From: Crocinitomicaceae bacterium
GTDB lineage: Bacteria; Bacteroidota; Bacteroidia; Flavobacteriales_D; Crocinitomicaceae
Direction of reading: 5' to 3'
Assembly (NCBI GenBank): GCA_014762645.1
Contig: JABURP010000127.1
Location: forward strand, 1-64,000
Length of the DNA: 64,000 nucleotides
In this document: piece after piece, positions 33,366 through 41,778 of the stretch
How positions within the stretch are numbered: the stretch's first letter is position 1
How the letters are laid out: the number at the start of each line of letters is the position of its first letter
Translations under genes and position numbers: made by a program
The notes under the pieces: model-generated
The model's input: only the letters and a program-made list of their open reading frames with translations
The model's database searches: none
What the model was told of the DNA's origin: nothing

Positions 33366-34670
33366 TTAAAACCTGACCTTCGTTTGCTCTTCCCAGCAAG
33401 GGCATTCAATCACATCTCCAGTTTCAAATCCTTCTTTGAAACTATCATCTTCGGATGGCGCAAGTGCCATAAACTTCCTTTCGTTGAGATTCTCACCAAG
33501 TGCTATGGCCTTCTGGTAATAATCGTTCGCTAACCAATAATTGCTGTTTCGTTCAAAGCTTGAATCTCCACATTTTTGTGCAAGAGCTGCTATGCATTTC
33601 CCACACAGTTCCATGGCTTTTCCTTTGAGTTCACCTTCCACTTTCTTAGCGTTGTAAAAAGCCTTTTTGTAATGATGGTCCGCATAATATGAACAGGCCA
33701 TTTGGTAATAGTACTGATCACTATTTTCCGGATCCAGTTCAAGTGCACGTTCGTATGCCGAAATGGCTTCTGTATAATGTCCGTTGGCATGTTCGATATT
33801 TCCAAGGCCGAAAAAGCCTGCTGCAGTTGGCTCAAGTCTCAGCAGTTCTTCAACATGTGTTCGGTAGACAGCTGATTTTTCATGATTTACAGCTTCTAGT
33901 ATCTCCATATTTCTCTTTAGCTGTTGAATTCTGATGGCTTCTTGCTGATCGAGTTGGTCAAAATGCGCAATGAGATACTTCTCAATAAGGTCCTTGGAAG
34001 GCGACATTCGAAGGTAGTATTTGATCATTCGTTGAAGAATTTTCTCATAGGCCTGCATTTGTGTATTATCATGGTGGTTTTCTGCATTTATATAACCCAT
34101 AATAGCACGATCCGAAAGCAAAAAGAAACGGTTCGAAATAAAAGACAGTTTTTCTAAACGTTGATCCACCGGCGTTCTTCCGAAATGATTCAAATAGATA
34201 TGCCGCAAATAGGCATCCAATACAATAATGTCCGTTTCAAGCACCAGCGAATCAAATGGCGCAAAAAGGCTGTCAATTTTAGAGATGCGATCATCTTTTT
34301 CAAACACAAGCATAGTGGCAAATTTCAGCTTTAGCTGAGGATCGTGATCTACCTGAACGCGCCTGTCCCATATCCAGAATAATGAATCGGTTAACTGCTT
34401 TTTTAGGATAGAATCCTGTTCACTGCACGCTTTGAGAAGATGGGTGTAAATAATACTTCCATTTTGATAAAAAGTGGCATCTAATTTTTGGGCTTGGCTG
34501 CATAAATCATATGCCAATAACCAGAATTTTCTGGCCTCGTCATATTTTCCCTGATCCAGGTGCATATAATAAAAGCTGCGATAATCAGCGCAACTATAGG
34601 GAGATTTAGGATTTTGGGCATGTGAATACCCAATGATCAAAAATGCGATCATAATAGCATAGGTTTTCAT
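33366..34670 (-). CDS. Secreted TPR-repeat protein
   Basis: The 434-residue protein has a signal peptide (about 18 residues, ending YSHAQ) and is helical throughout. At least two clear TPR units lie in the C-terminal half (TAAGFFGLGNIEHANGHYTEAI, SDQYYYQMACSYYADHHYKKAF), followed by a cysteine-containing part (MELCGKCIAALAQKCG) and NYWLANDYYQKAIAL. It should be periplasmic or outer-membrane associated. It sits alone on the minus strand between the flippase and dut, breaking an otherwise plus-strand row. The function is unknown. Confidence 0.78.
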   Translation of the reverse strand: MKTYAIMIAFLIIGYSHAQNPKSPYSCADYRSFYYMHLDQGKYDEARKFWLLAYDLCSQAQKLDATFYQNGSIIYTHLLKACSEQDSILKKQLTDSLFWIWDRRVQVDHDPQLKLKFATMLVFEKDDRISKIDSLFAPFDSLVLETDIIVLDAYLRHIYLNHFGRTPVDQRLEKLSFISNRFFLLSDRAIMGYINAENHHDNTQMQAYEKILQRMIKYYLRMSPSKDLIEKYLIAHFDQLDQQEAIRIQQLKRNMEILEAVNHEKSAVYRTHVEELLRLEPTAAGFFGLGNIEHANGHYTEAISAYERALELDPENSDQYYYQMACSYYADHHYKKAFYNAKKVEGELKGKAMELCGKCIAALAQKCGDSSFERNSNYWLANDYYQKAIALGENLNERKFMALAPSEDDSFKEGFETGDVIECPCWEEQTKVRF

Positions 34671-34815
34671 AAGAACTATTTTTTGCGATACAGAAAATCG
34701 ATCAATTGTTCTGCCAAATGAGGGTAGACGTGTATAAAATTGTCATTTTATTGGGTTTTGCCTACCAAAAATACCTGAGTTCACCCGCTAAAAAAGTATT
34801 GTGAACATCTCACCC

Positions 34816-34829
34816 ACATGACGTCATGT
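34816..34829. promoter_or_regulatory. Perfect 14-bp palindrome upstream of dut
   Basis: ACATGACGTCATGT is a perfect palindrome with a TGACGTCA core, and a further ACGTCA follows 8 bases later. It lies 17 bases before a TAnnTTTG promoter element, where an operator would overlap the -33 region. Confidence 0.4.
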
Positions 34830-34846
34830 ATACGTCAGATTTTAAG

Positions 34847-34854
34847 TATTTTTG
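34847..34854 (+). promoter_or_regulatory. -7 promoter element TATTTTTG for the dut operon
   Basis: An exact TAnnTTTG match lies 20 bases before the dut ATG at 34875. It lies inside a longer reading frame that begins at 34818 and so supports the later start. Confidence 0.55.
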
Positions 34855-34874
34855 AGGGTCAACAACAAATACAC

Positions 34875-35309
34875 ATGAAGATTGAGATCATAAATAAATC
34901 GAAGCACTCACTTCCAAAGTACGAAACACCGCTTTCTGCGGGGGTTGATCTTCGGGCAAATATTGCAGAATCTATTGTATTGAAACCACTGGAGCGGGCC
35001 CTGGTTAAAACCGGACTATTTATGGCGATTCCGGCGGGTTACGAAGCACAGGTAAGACCGAGAAGTGGATTGGCGTATAAAAAAGGAATCACGGTATTGA
35101 ATTCGCCTGGAACTATTGATGCTGATTATCGTGGTGAAATTGGTGTAATACTGGTCAACCTCTCCAATGATGAATTTGTAGTGGAAGATGGTGAACGCAT
35201 TGCGCAGCTGGTTGTAGCCAAATGTGAGCAAGCAGAGTTTGTTGAAACAGAGGCATTGTCAGAAACGGAAAGAGGAGCCGGAGGATTTGGAAGTACTGGC
35301 GTGAAATAA
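34875..35309 (+). CDS. dut: dUTP diphosphatase
   Basis: The 144-residue enzyme hydrolyses dUTP to dUMP, keeping uracil out of DNA and supplying thymidylate synthesis. All five trimeric dUTPase motifs are visible: [10 protein letters not shown] (I), RPRSGLAYK (II), [13 protein letters not shown] (III, with the catalytic aspartate), GERIAQLVV (IV) and the flexible [10 protein letters not shown] (V). The ATG at 34875 gives the normal length; a longer frame from 34818 crosses the promoter. It heads a plus-strand block running to the EnvC-like gene. Confidence 0.95.
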   Translation: MKIEIINKSKHSLPKYETPLSAGVDLRANIAESIVLKPLERALVKTGLFMAIPAGYEAQVRPRSGLAYKKGITVLNSPGTIDADYRGEIGVILVNLSNDEFVVEDGERIAQLVVAKCEQAEFVETEALSETERGAGGFGSTGVK

Positions 35310-35371
35310 TTGATCGGTTTAAAAGGAATCGGACCAGGTAAAAATTGAAATAAGAAATCAGATAAAAAATT

Positions 35372-36373
35372 ATGAAGATAGTAGTCCCTATGGCAGGACG
35401 TGGCAGCCGTTTGAGGCCCCACACATTAACAGTTCCAAAGCCTTTGGTGCCAGTAGGAGGAAAACCCATTGTTCACCGTTTGGTGGAGGATATTGCTAAA
35501 ACTTCAACGGATAAAATCACGGAAATTGGTTTTATCATTGGTGATTTTGGTGCTGAGGTGGAACAGGAACTTTTGGAAGTGGCGTCCTCATTAGGTGCCA
35601 AAGGAAAGATCTTTTACCAAAAAGAAGCATTGGGAACTGCACATGCCGTTTTAATGGCAGAAGAAATGCTGGACGGACCGGTTGTGGTTGCTTTTGCAGA
35701 CACCTTGTTCAGGGCAGATTTTACCATGAGTCCGGAGGTAGATGGCGTGTTGTGGGTAAAACAAATTGATGATCCCTCAGCTTTTGGTGTTGTTAAATTG
35801 AATGATGAAGGTACGATTGTTGATTTCGTAGAGAAACCAAAGGAATTTGTATCTGACCTAGCTATGATCGGGATTTATTATTTCAGGGAAGCTGAAAAAT
35901 TGCGAACAGAATTAAAATACCTGATTGATAACAATGTTATTAAAGGTGGCGAATATCAACTTCCGGATGCTTTGAAGCGGTTAACGGAGAAAGGAACCAA
36001 ATTCAAACCGGGAGAAGTAAATGAATGGCTGGATTGTGGAAACAAACTGGTTACAGTTCATACCAACCAACGGGTTTTGGAGTTTGATAAGGATAAAGAT
36101 CTCGTTTCACCCAAAGCGAAGATTACCAACTCAGTGATTATTCCACCTTGTTTTATAGGAGACGAAGCGGAAATAACAAACTCAGTGATTGGACCGCATG
36201 TTTCCGTGGGAGCAACAACAACTGTAACGAATTCAGTAATTGAGAATTCCATTATACAGAAGAATGCCACCATTATGAATGCAAATATTAAAGATTCTAT
36301 GATTGGTAATCATGCACAGGTTTTAAGTGAAGCGAAGGATATTAGTATTGGGGATTACACAACAATTGAATAA
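35372..36373 (+). CDS. Sugar-phosphate nucleotidyltransferase with left-handed beta-helix tail
   Basis: The 333-residue protein has the nucleotidyltransferase signature GRGSRLRPHTLTVPKPLVPVGGKP (residues 8-31) and FADTLF for the metal-binding aspartate. A C-terminal part shows hexapeptide-like repeats (AKITNSVIIPPCFIGDEAEITNSVIGPHVSVGATTTVTNSVIE...). This is the arrangement of glucose-1-phosphate thymidylyl- and mannose-1-phosphate guanylyl-type enzymes; the base and sugar cannot be fixed. In Bacteroidetes genomes I recall, this gene lies between dut and a TPR lipoprotein, as here. Confidence 0.9.
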   Translation: MKIVVPMAGRGSRLRPHTLTVPKPLVPVGGKPIVHRLVEDIAKTSTDKITEIGFIIGDFGAEVEQELLEVASSLGAKGKIFYQKEALGTAHAVLMAEEMLDGPVVVAFADTLFRADFTMSPEVDGVLWVKQIDDPSAFGVVKLNDEGTIVDFVEKPKEFVSDLAMIGIYYFREAEKLRTELKYLIDNNVIKGGEYQLPDALKRLTEKGTKFKPGEVNEWLDCGNKLVTVHTNQRVLEFDKDKDLVSPKAKITNSVIIPPCFIGDEAEITNSVIGPHVSVGATTTVTNSVIENSIIQKNATIMNANIKDSMIGNHAQVLSEAKDISIGDYTTIE

Positions 36374-36374
36374 T

Positions 36375-38099
36375 TTGAAGATTAATCGAAACATATTAGC
36401 GCTGTTATCTGTGGTTCTTGTCATGGCATTTGTGTCCTGTAAAACTGGCAAGGATGACAAGATTAAAAAACCGCCTCAGGATAATTTCCGGATAACTTTT
36501 CATCAAGCTATTCAGGAAAAGATGCGGGATAATTATGACGTAGCCGCTGAACTTTTTGAAAAGTGCCTCACCTACCGACCGGAAAATGATGCTGTTCATT
36601 ATGCGTTGTCAGACGTGTATCAGGAGCTGGGTGAAAGTGAGAAATCACTCAACCATGCGCTACAGGCCTATGAATTAGACAAAGAAAATCGTTGGTATCA
36701 GGTGCGATTGGCAAAGATGTATTTTGACCGGGGAAACTATCATAAAAGTGCCGAGTTTTATGCAATTTCTATTGAGCAGGAAAGAAATTTGGATGTTAAG
36801 TTCAAATACGCCGAAGCACTTATTTACTCGCACCAATACAAAAAAGCAATTGCCATACTTGATGAAATTGAAGTTGAAACAGGGTTATCGCCCAGCCTGT
36901 CACTCACAAAACACGACATGTACCTTCAACTTGGTGACGAAGAAGCAGCAAAACAGGAACTGGACCATTTAATTAATGATAATCCGTCAAATATCGAGAA
37001 CAGGTTGGTGGTAGCCGATTACTTTTTAAGAACAAATCAAGTGAAGGCAGCAGAAGAAGTGGTTCAGGAAGCGCTTAAAATTGAACCGCATAATGGTGAA
37101 GCCCGATTAATAATGGCGGATATTTCGATTAGAAGAGGAGATCTAAAAGCCTGTTTTGAGCATTTGGATAAAGGTTTTAGAGCTGAAGATGTATCCATGA
37201 GCAGAAAAGTGGCATTGATTGGCAATTTACAACAGTACGCTTTTGAGGATAATGATGATGCACGTCAGATACGTGACGGATTGGAAAACCTATATCAAAT
37301 CATCTACTCAGATGAGATTAAAAATGATACACTACATGCTCAATACGCACAATTCTTACAGGCACAACATAAACCACTGGAGGCTATTGAGCAGTTTAAA
37401 AAAGTCGTGGATATTAATCCAAATTCCTACGATAACTGGATGCAATTACTTTATTCCCAACTTAATATTAAAGATTACGAAGGGATGTACGAAACAGGAT
37501 TAGAGGTTGTGGCTTTGTTCCCTTCTCAACCAACCGTTTTTTTATTAGCCGGGATGGCTGCTACTGAATCAGGTAAACATGAAGATGCAGAAGAATGGTT
37601 GTACTATGGGAAAGAAATTGTCGTTAATGACCCCGGTTTATCGGCAGAATTTTTACATCAACTTGGCATTTTAAGTTGGAGACAAAAAGATTTCGAGCAG
37701 GCCCACATCTATTTTGACCAGGCAAAGCAAAAAGATCCATATAATGGGAATGTTTACGAGTCCAAGGCATTGTGCTATGTAGATCAGAGTGAAGAAGATC
37801 TGGCCTTGAAGGAAGTTGAGTCTGCGTTGTCGCAGGCTCCTACCAATGCCTTTTTTCATGACGTAAAAGGGCTTGTATATTTCAGGCTGGGGAACTATGA
37901 AAAATCAAAGCAAGCCCTAGAAAACGCGCTTGTCTATGAAGAAAAGAATCCAAAAATATTAGAGCATTACGGGGATGTTTTGTTCAAACTGGGAGAGAAG
38001 GAGGAAGCTTTAAAGCAATGGCAAAAGGCCAAAGATAATGGCGGATATAATGATATTCTTAATAAAAAACTGAAGGACAAAACGTACTATGAGCAATAG
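36375..38099 (+). CDS. TPR-repeat lipoprotein
   Basis: The protein of about 574 residues begins with a lipoprotein signal (NILALLSVVLVMAFVSCKTG) and continues as a row of tetratricopeptide repeats, for example YRPENDAVHYALSDVYQELG, WYQVRLAKMYFDRGNYHKSA and FFHDVKGLVYFRLGNYEKSK. It should be anchored in the periplasm or outer membrane and act as an assembly scaffold. The start is probably a TTG (36375, or 36366), because only this places the lipobox correctly; a GTG at 36327 lies far inside the preceding gene. The 3' end overlaps the DUF4292 gene by 11 bases. Confidence 0.85.
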   Translation: MKINRNILALLSVVLVMAFVSCKTGKDDKIKKPPQDNFRITFHQAIQEKMRDNYDVAAELFEKCLTYRPENDAVHYALSDVYQELGESEKSLNHALQAYELDKENRWYQVRLAKMYFDRGNYHKSAEFYAISIEQERNLDVKFKYAEALIYSHQYKKAIAILDEIEVETGLSPSLSLTKHDMYLQLGDEEAAKQELDHLINDNPSNIENRLVVADYFLRTNQVKAAEEVVQEALKIEPHNGEARLIMADISIRRGDLKACFEHLDKGFRAEDVSMSRKVALIGNLQQYAFEDNDDARQIRDGLENLYQIIYSDEIKNDTLHAQYAQFLQAQHKPLEAIEQFKKVVDINPNSYDNWMQLLYSQLNIKDYEGMYETGLEVVALFPSQPTVFLLAGMAATESGKHEDAEEWLYYGKEIVVNDPGLSAEFLHQLGILSWRQKDFEQAHIYFDQAKQKDPYNGNVYESKALCYVDQSEEDLALKEVESALSQAPTNAFFHDVKGLVYFRLGNYEKSKQALENALVYEEKNPKILEHYGDVLFKLGEKEEALKQWQKAKDNGGYNDILNKKLKDKTYYEQ

Positions 38100-38916
38100 A
38101 TTTTTACTATATGGTGTAATAATTGTCGGACTGATGGGGATTCAGGCTTCCTGCAAAACATCCAGAGTTGGAGGAACGGATGATTGCCCTAAGCGCCAGT
38201 TAGAAGAATTGACGCCAATATTGAGACATCAAATGCAAAAAGAGCTGTCATTTGTGTACGCCAAAGTTAAGGTGGATGTAAAAGACAGTGACAGGTCCAA
38301 TTCCTTCAATGCATCTGTAAAAATGAAGCCAGATTCGGCTTTTGCGGGTACCGTTAAAGTTGCAGGAATAATCGGCGCAGCATATTTGGTTGACCAGGAT
38401 ACATTTGCCTATAAACATAAGATTAACAACTGCTTTAAAAAGGAAAGCTTTGCCACACTGACCAAAACTTTTGGTACAGAAGTGAATTACAGTTTTGTTC
38501 AACAACTTATTCTGGGTCAGGCCATTGGAATAGAAAATCTGGAAACCTTATACCCTTTGAAAAATAAACACTTTTATGTAATAGGAAGTCATAACGATAA
38601 GGCTTTTCAACGATTAGAGGGGTATAATTTATCAGATGAAGAGCAAAATGACATCTTTATTAAGTATATCTTGGACTGTAAAGAGTTGAAACTGGTGAGA
38701 ATTGAAATCAATGTCCCCAAAGATTCGGTGGTCATTGGTATCGATTTTACCAAAAGACAAACCGTTGAAGGATTTGATTTTCCGGAAGAAACGAATATTA
38801 AAATCGTAACCCCGGAAGACTCTTCATTTATAGATATTGAATACACCAGAATCAGCTTAAATGATCCCAGAAGGATTGAATTGAGCATACCGGATAGCTA
38901 CAGTGAATGTGAGTAA
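38089..38916 (+). CDS. DUF4292 family lipoprotein
   Basis: The 275-residue protein has a lipoprotein signal (GLMGIQASCKTSR) and a body like DUF4292, a LolA/LolB-like beta fold found in Bacteroidetes: LSFVYAKVKVDVKDSDRSNSFNASVKMKPDSAFAGTVKVAG, then QLILGQAIGIENLETLYPL and repeated strands to the end. The fold suggests binding of lipid or lipoprotein, but this is inference. Its start overlaps the TPR lipoprotein gene and its end overlaps the EnvC-like gene, so the three are co-expressed. Confidence 0.85.
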   Translation: MSNRFLLYGVIIVGLMGIQASCKTSRVGGTDDCPKRQLEELTPILRHQMQKELSFVYAKVKVDVKDSDRSNSFNASVKMKPDSAFAGTVKVAGIIGAAYLVDQDTFAYKHKINNCFKKESFATLTKTFGTEVNYSFVQQLILGQAIGIENLETLYPLKNKHFYVIGSHNDKAFQRLEGYNLSDEEQNDIFIKYILDCKELKLVRIEINVPKDSVVIGIDFTKRQTVEGFDFPEETNIKIVTPEDSSFIDIEYTRISLNDPRRIELSIPDSYSECE

Positions 38917-40120
38917 GTTTATATGGATCTTATTACTTGGTTTTTCAGTCTTTACAACGTATGGACAGGAGAAAAAAAGTGATCGTCTGAAAAAAGATCA
39001 GCAAGAGTTGCTCAAAAAGATCAGTTTTACGGAGAAACTTCTGCAATCCACTAAAGAAAATCAATCCAATGTAACGGAAAACCTCAATCTCCTTGAACGA
39101 AAAATCCAGTATCGGCAGGATCTACTTAACAATCTAGATATTCAACTCAGTCAGATTGATGCACAAATTGCGAATTTACAGATTGATATTCTGAAAATGG
39201 AGCAACAGATTATCAAGCACAAGGAGCAGTACAAGCTGATGATCGTTCAGGCTTACAAAATGAGAAATTCTCATGCCACACTCATGTTTATTTTAAGTTC
39301 AGAATCATTTAATCAGGCCAATAAAAGGTTAGAATATATCGAGCAACTCAAAAAGTACAGACAAAACCAAATACTGAAAATTCAAAGTGCCAAAGCTGAA
39401 CTTGAAGACTTGTTAGAGGAGCTTGAAGCAAAGCGGGAACAGAAGAAAGAGTTACAAAATGTAAAATCTAAAGAGCAGAATCGGTATGTCAATGATCGTG
39501 AAAAACAGAAACAGACCATTGAAGAATTAAAAGGCAAGGAACAACAATTACAGGATGAATTGGCCCAACAAAAAAGACAGGCCAGAGAACTAGAAAATCA
39601 AATCACAGCAGCTCTTGATGAAGAATTCAGAAAGGCACAGAAAGAACGCAACGAAAACCCTTTAACAGCAGAGGAAACCAAAGAAATTGAACTAAATAAT
39701 AAAGGGTTTGAAGCAAATAAAGGTAAACTTCCAAAACCGGTGAATGGTGTCATAACGAGAGGCTATGGAAAGCAACAGCACCCTATTTACTCCACAGTAT
39801 TTGTCGATAATCCAGGTATTGATTATACAACCGTAAAAGGTTCAACAGTCCGAGCGGTTTATAAAGGGGAAGTTACAGCTGTTATTCCGATAAGCGGAGC
39901 AGGGAATGCGATAATTATTAAACACGGAAACTACAGAACCATCTATTCAAATTTACAGGAAACCTATGTTCGAAAAGGGGATCAGGTTACCCCGAGACAG
40001 GAAATAGGGGCATTGCTGACTACACCTGATGGCAAGTCTATTTTGCATTTTGAAATAAGAGTTGTTGACGGCAAGGGGGGGGTTACTACGATCAATCCTA
40101 CGTACTGGATTGTTAGATAA
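38903..40120 (+). CDS. EnvC-like murein hydrolase activator with degenerate LytM domain
   Basis: The 405-residue protein has a signal peptide (ending TTYGQ), a long coiled coil (about 25-260, rich in K, E and Q) and a C-terminal M23/LytM domain (about 285-400). The zinc-binding residues of active M23 peptidases are changed: the usual HxGxD reads NPGID, and the usual HxH of AHL is replaced (IYSNLQ). HFEIR is kept. This is the pattern of EnvC, which does not cut peptidoglycan but activates amidases at the division site. The start is a GTG at 38903 or 38909. It ends the dut-to-EnvC block and touches the stop of the next gene (TAATTA). Confidence 0.88.
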   Translation: MNVSKFIWILLLGFSVFTTYGQEKKSDRLKKDQQELLKKISFTEKLLQSTKENQSNVTENLNLLERKIQYRQDLLNNLDIQLSQIDAQIANLQIDILKMEQQIIKHKEQYKLMIVQAYKMRNSHATLMFILSSESFNQANKRLEYIEQLKKYRQNQILKIQSAKAELEDLLEELEAKREQKKELQNVKSKEQNRYVNDREKQKQTIEELKGKEQQLQDELAQQKRQARELENQITAALDEEFRKAQKERNENPLTAEETKEIELNNKGFEANKGKLPKPVNGVITRGYGKQQHPIYSTVFVDNPGIDYTTVKGSTVRAVYKGEVTAVIPISGAGNAIIIKHGNYRTIYSNLQETYVRKGDQVTPRQEIGALLTTPDGKSILHFEIRVVDGKGGVTTINPTYWIVR

Positions 40121-40576
40121 TTAGCGAAACTTAAACTTCACCTTTGCATCTAAGGTTTCACGATACATTTTGAGTTTACCGTTTTTTAGTGTATAGTTAA
40201 ATTCGCCATTCAAAATAAGCGGATTAGTCTTATAATTTTTCGGATCGTTTTCTAAATCATAAGGAGTAAAATTCTCACTGAATGGATCATCCAAAATGCT
40301 GTATTTCTGTAAGTAAAACACAATTGTATTGGTGCCGGTAATGGCGTACGCACCTTCACACTTCCAGTAGTAATCTTGGTATACAAAAGTTGAATCTACA
40401 AAGCTTATAGAGGCTGGAGAACTGTGGTATAGCGTTGGTAATCTTCCTTTAAATTTTCCAGTGAGAATGACATCCGGAAAGTATTCGTCCTGAGCAAAAA
40501 TGGCAATGTTATTAAAAGTGAATAGAATAAGAACCAGCGCAAAAAGACTACTTCGAATTCTCTTTTTCTCTTTCAT
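40121..40576 (-). CDS. Hypothetical secreted protein of the sigma/anti-sigma operon
   Basis: The protein of about 151 residues has a long signal peptide (MKEKKRIRSSLFALVLILF... ending FAQ) and a beta-rich body with FPDVILTGKFKGRLPTLYHS, a YYWKCEGAYAITGTNTIVFYL core and the basic end KVKFKFR. No family is recognised; many small strand segments suggest an Ig-like or barrel-like fold. The ATG at 40576 overlaps the end of the TonB-tailed gene by 29 bases, so it belongs to the same operon and might be one of its outputs or sensors. Confidence 0.65.
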   Translation of the reverse strand: MKEKKRIRSSLFALVLILFTFNNIAIFAQDEYFPDVILTGKFKGRLPTLYHSSPASISFVDSTFVYQDYYWKCEGAYAITGTNTIVFYLQKYSILDDPFSENFTPYDLENDPKNYKTNPLILNGEFNYTLKNGKLKMYRETLDAKVKFKFR

Positions 40577-41750
40577 TTTTGTCAGCATTAATAAAATCAT
40601 CTTCTGCAGTGTAAATCTCAAATTTCATTTCCTCCTGGGGAACATAATTGAGTTCTTTTTTGTAATCAGATTCTGAATCTTTTCCATTCCCGTAAGTATA
40701 TACTTCAGATTTTCCATTCAATACAAATCTGACATACCACACCTGTTCTGATAATACAGCAGTTCCATTTGAGTTAGTTGCAGGAATCCAATCCGGGCAT
40801 ATTCTAAAGGCTGTTTGCGCGTTACGCTCAAAATACTTAATTGATTTTCGGTGTTTGAGTCGTTTAAACCCATCCAGTTGAGTACCTTCTGCATCTTGTA
40901 GTATAAAGCATTCTGAATCGATTACTTTCACTTTTCCGTTAGGCTCAACAAAAAAGCGAACTTTCACTGTGCCCTGAACTTCGTTGGCTTTGGCGGTTCC
41001 GGGATATTTTAAGTTCTTTTCGAACCAGTTTTTCATAGGTGTTTCGCCTCCTGGAAATGAAGCTCTCCTGTTTTTTTCAGTGCCCGATATACTATTTGAA
41101 CCTGGATCTTCCACGGCAATATTCTCCTTCTCACCCTTATCTCTGGGTGTCTTTAAGTCTGAAAAACTATTTAAGGGATCTTTAGATTCTCTTTGTTCCG
41201 TCAGGTTGTTCTTATCCGTTACAACTTCATTTGTTGTCGTTGTCCGCATAGTTTCTCCATAGGCCTCATCATAAGAAAGATTGGTTTCATCTGTATCGTC
41301 ATCAGATTCATCTACCCCCATTTCAAATTCAAAACGAATGGAATCTGAAAGGTAAAGTGTTGCCTTGTCATTTTCGTTTAACGAAGCATTTTCTGCGAGT
41401 ATATTTTTTTCAGAACTTGTTTCTACAGACGTACTATCATCAGTCACAGCATCATAAATAAAAACCCCAGCTACCGTTGCACCGATAACAGAAATTCCGG
41501 TAATCGCCCATTGGATAATTCCCCAACCGGCTGAAGTTCCCGCCACGCCACTTATTCCAGCTACTGCATTTATTTCCGCCATCATGGCGTTTCTATTTAC
41601 AGTTTGAATTAACAATTGCTGATCCTGAACCATAGACTTTAATACAGGGTCGCCATTCATTTTAGCTTCAAATGAAGTGGCTTGTTCAGGTGTCATATTT
41701 CCCGAAAGGTACTGGTCTATTTGTTCGAGTTGTTTAAGTTCTGATCTCAT
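40548..41750 (-). CDS. Anti-sigma-like membrane protein with TonB C-terminal domain
   Basis: The 400-residue protein has an N-terminal region like Bacteroidetes anti-sigma factors (about 1-60: LEQIDQYLSGNMTPEQATSFEAKM), a membrane span (about 78-98) and a charged linker (about 100-240) rich in E, T and K. It ends in a TonB C-terminal-type domain (about 245-330: MKNWFEKNLKYPGTAKANEVQGTVKVRFFVEPNGKV), followed by a 70-residue tail. The zinc HxxxCxxC of typical ZAS anti-sigmas is absent. It lies directly after an ECF sigma gene (28 bases). The ATG at 41750 is chosen over a TTG seven codons upstream. A TonB domain beyond the span should contact outer-membrane receptors. Confidence 0.8.
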   Translation of the reverse strand: MRSELKQLEQIDQYLSGNMTPEQATSFEAKMNGDPVLKSMVQDQQLLIQTVNRNAMMAEINAVAGISGVAGTSAGWGIIQWAITGISVIGATVAGVFIYDAVTDDSTSVETSSEKNILAENASLNENDKATLYLSDSIRFEFEMGVDESDDDTDETNLSYDEAYGETMRTTTTNEVVTDKNNLTEQRESKDPLNSFSDLKTPRDKGEKENIAVEDPGSNSISGTEKNRRASFPGGETPMKNWFEKNLKYPGTAKANEVQGTVKVRFFVEPNGKVKVIDSECFILQDAEGTQLDGFKRLKHRKSIKYFERNAQTAFRICPDWIPATNSNGTAVLSEQVWYVRFVLNGKSEVYTYGNGKDSESDYKKELNYVPQEEMKFEIYTAEDDFINADKNEREKENSK

Positions 41751-41778
41751 TTGCTTTGGTATAATAATCAATCCATTA

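Noticed and set aside
35126..35469. Overlapping minus-strand frames opposite dut and the nucleotidyltransferase start
   Set aside because: They oppose well-conserved enzyme motifs and have no recognisable start context.
36327..36374. GTG start for the TPR lipoprotein gene inside the preceding gene
   Set aside because: It would add 16 residues before the signal sequence and misplace the lipobox; a TTG start at 36375 or 36366 fits better.
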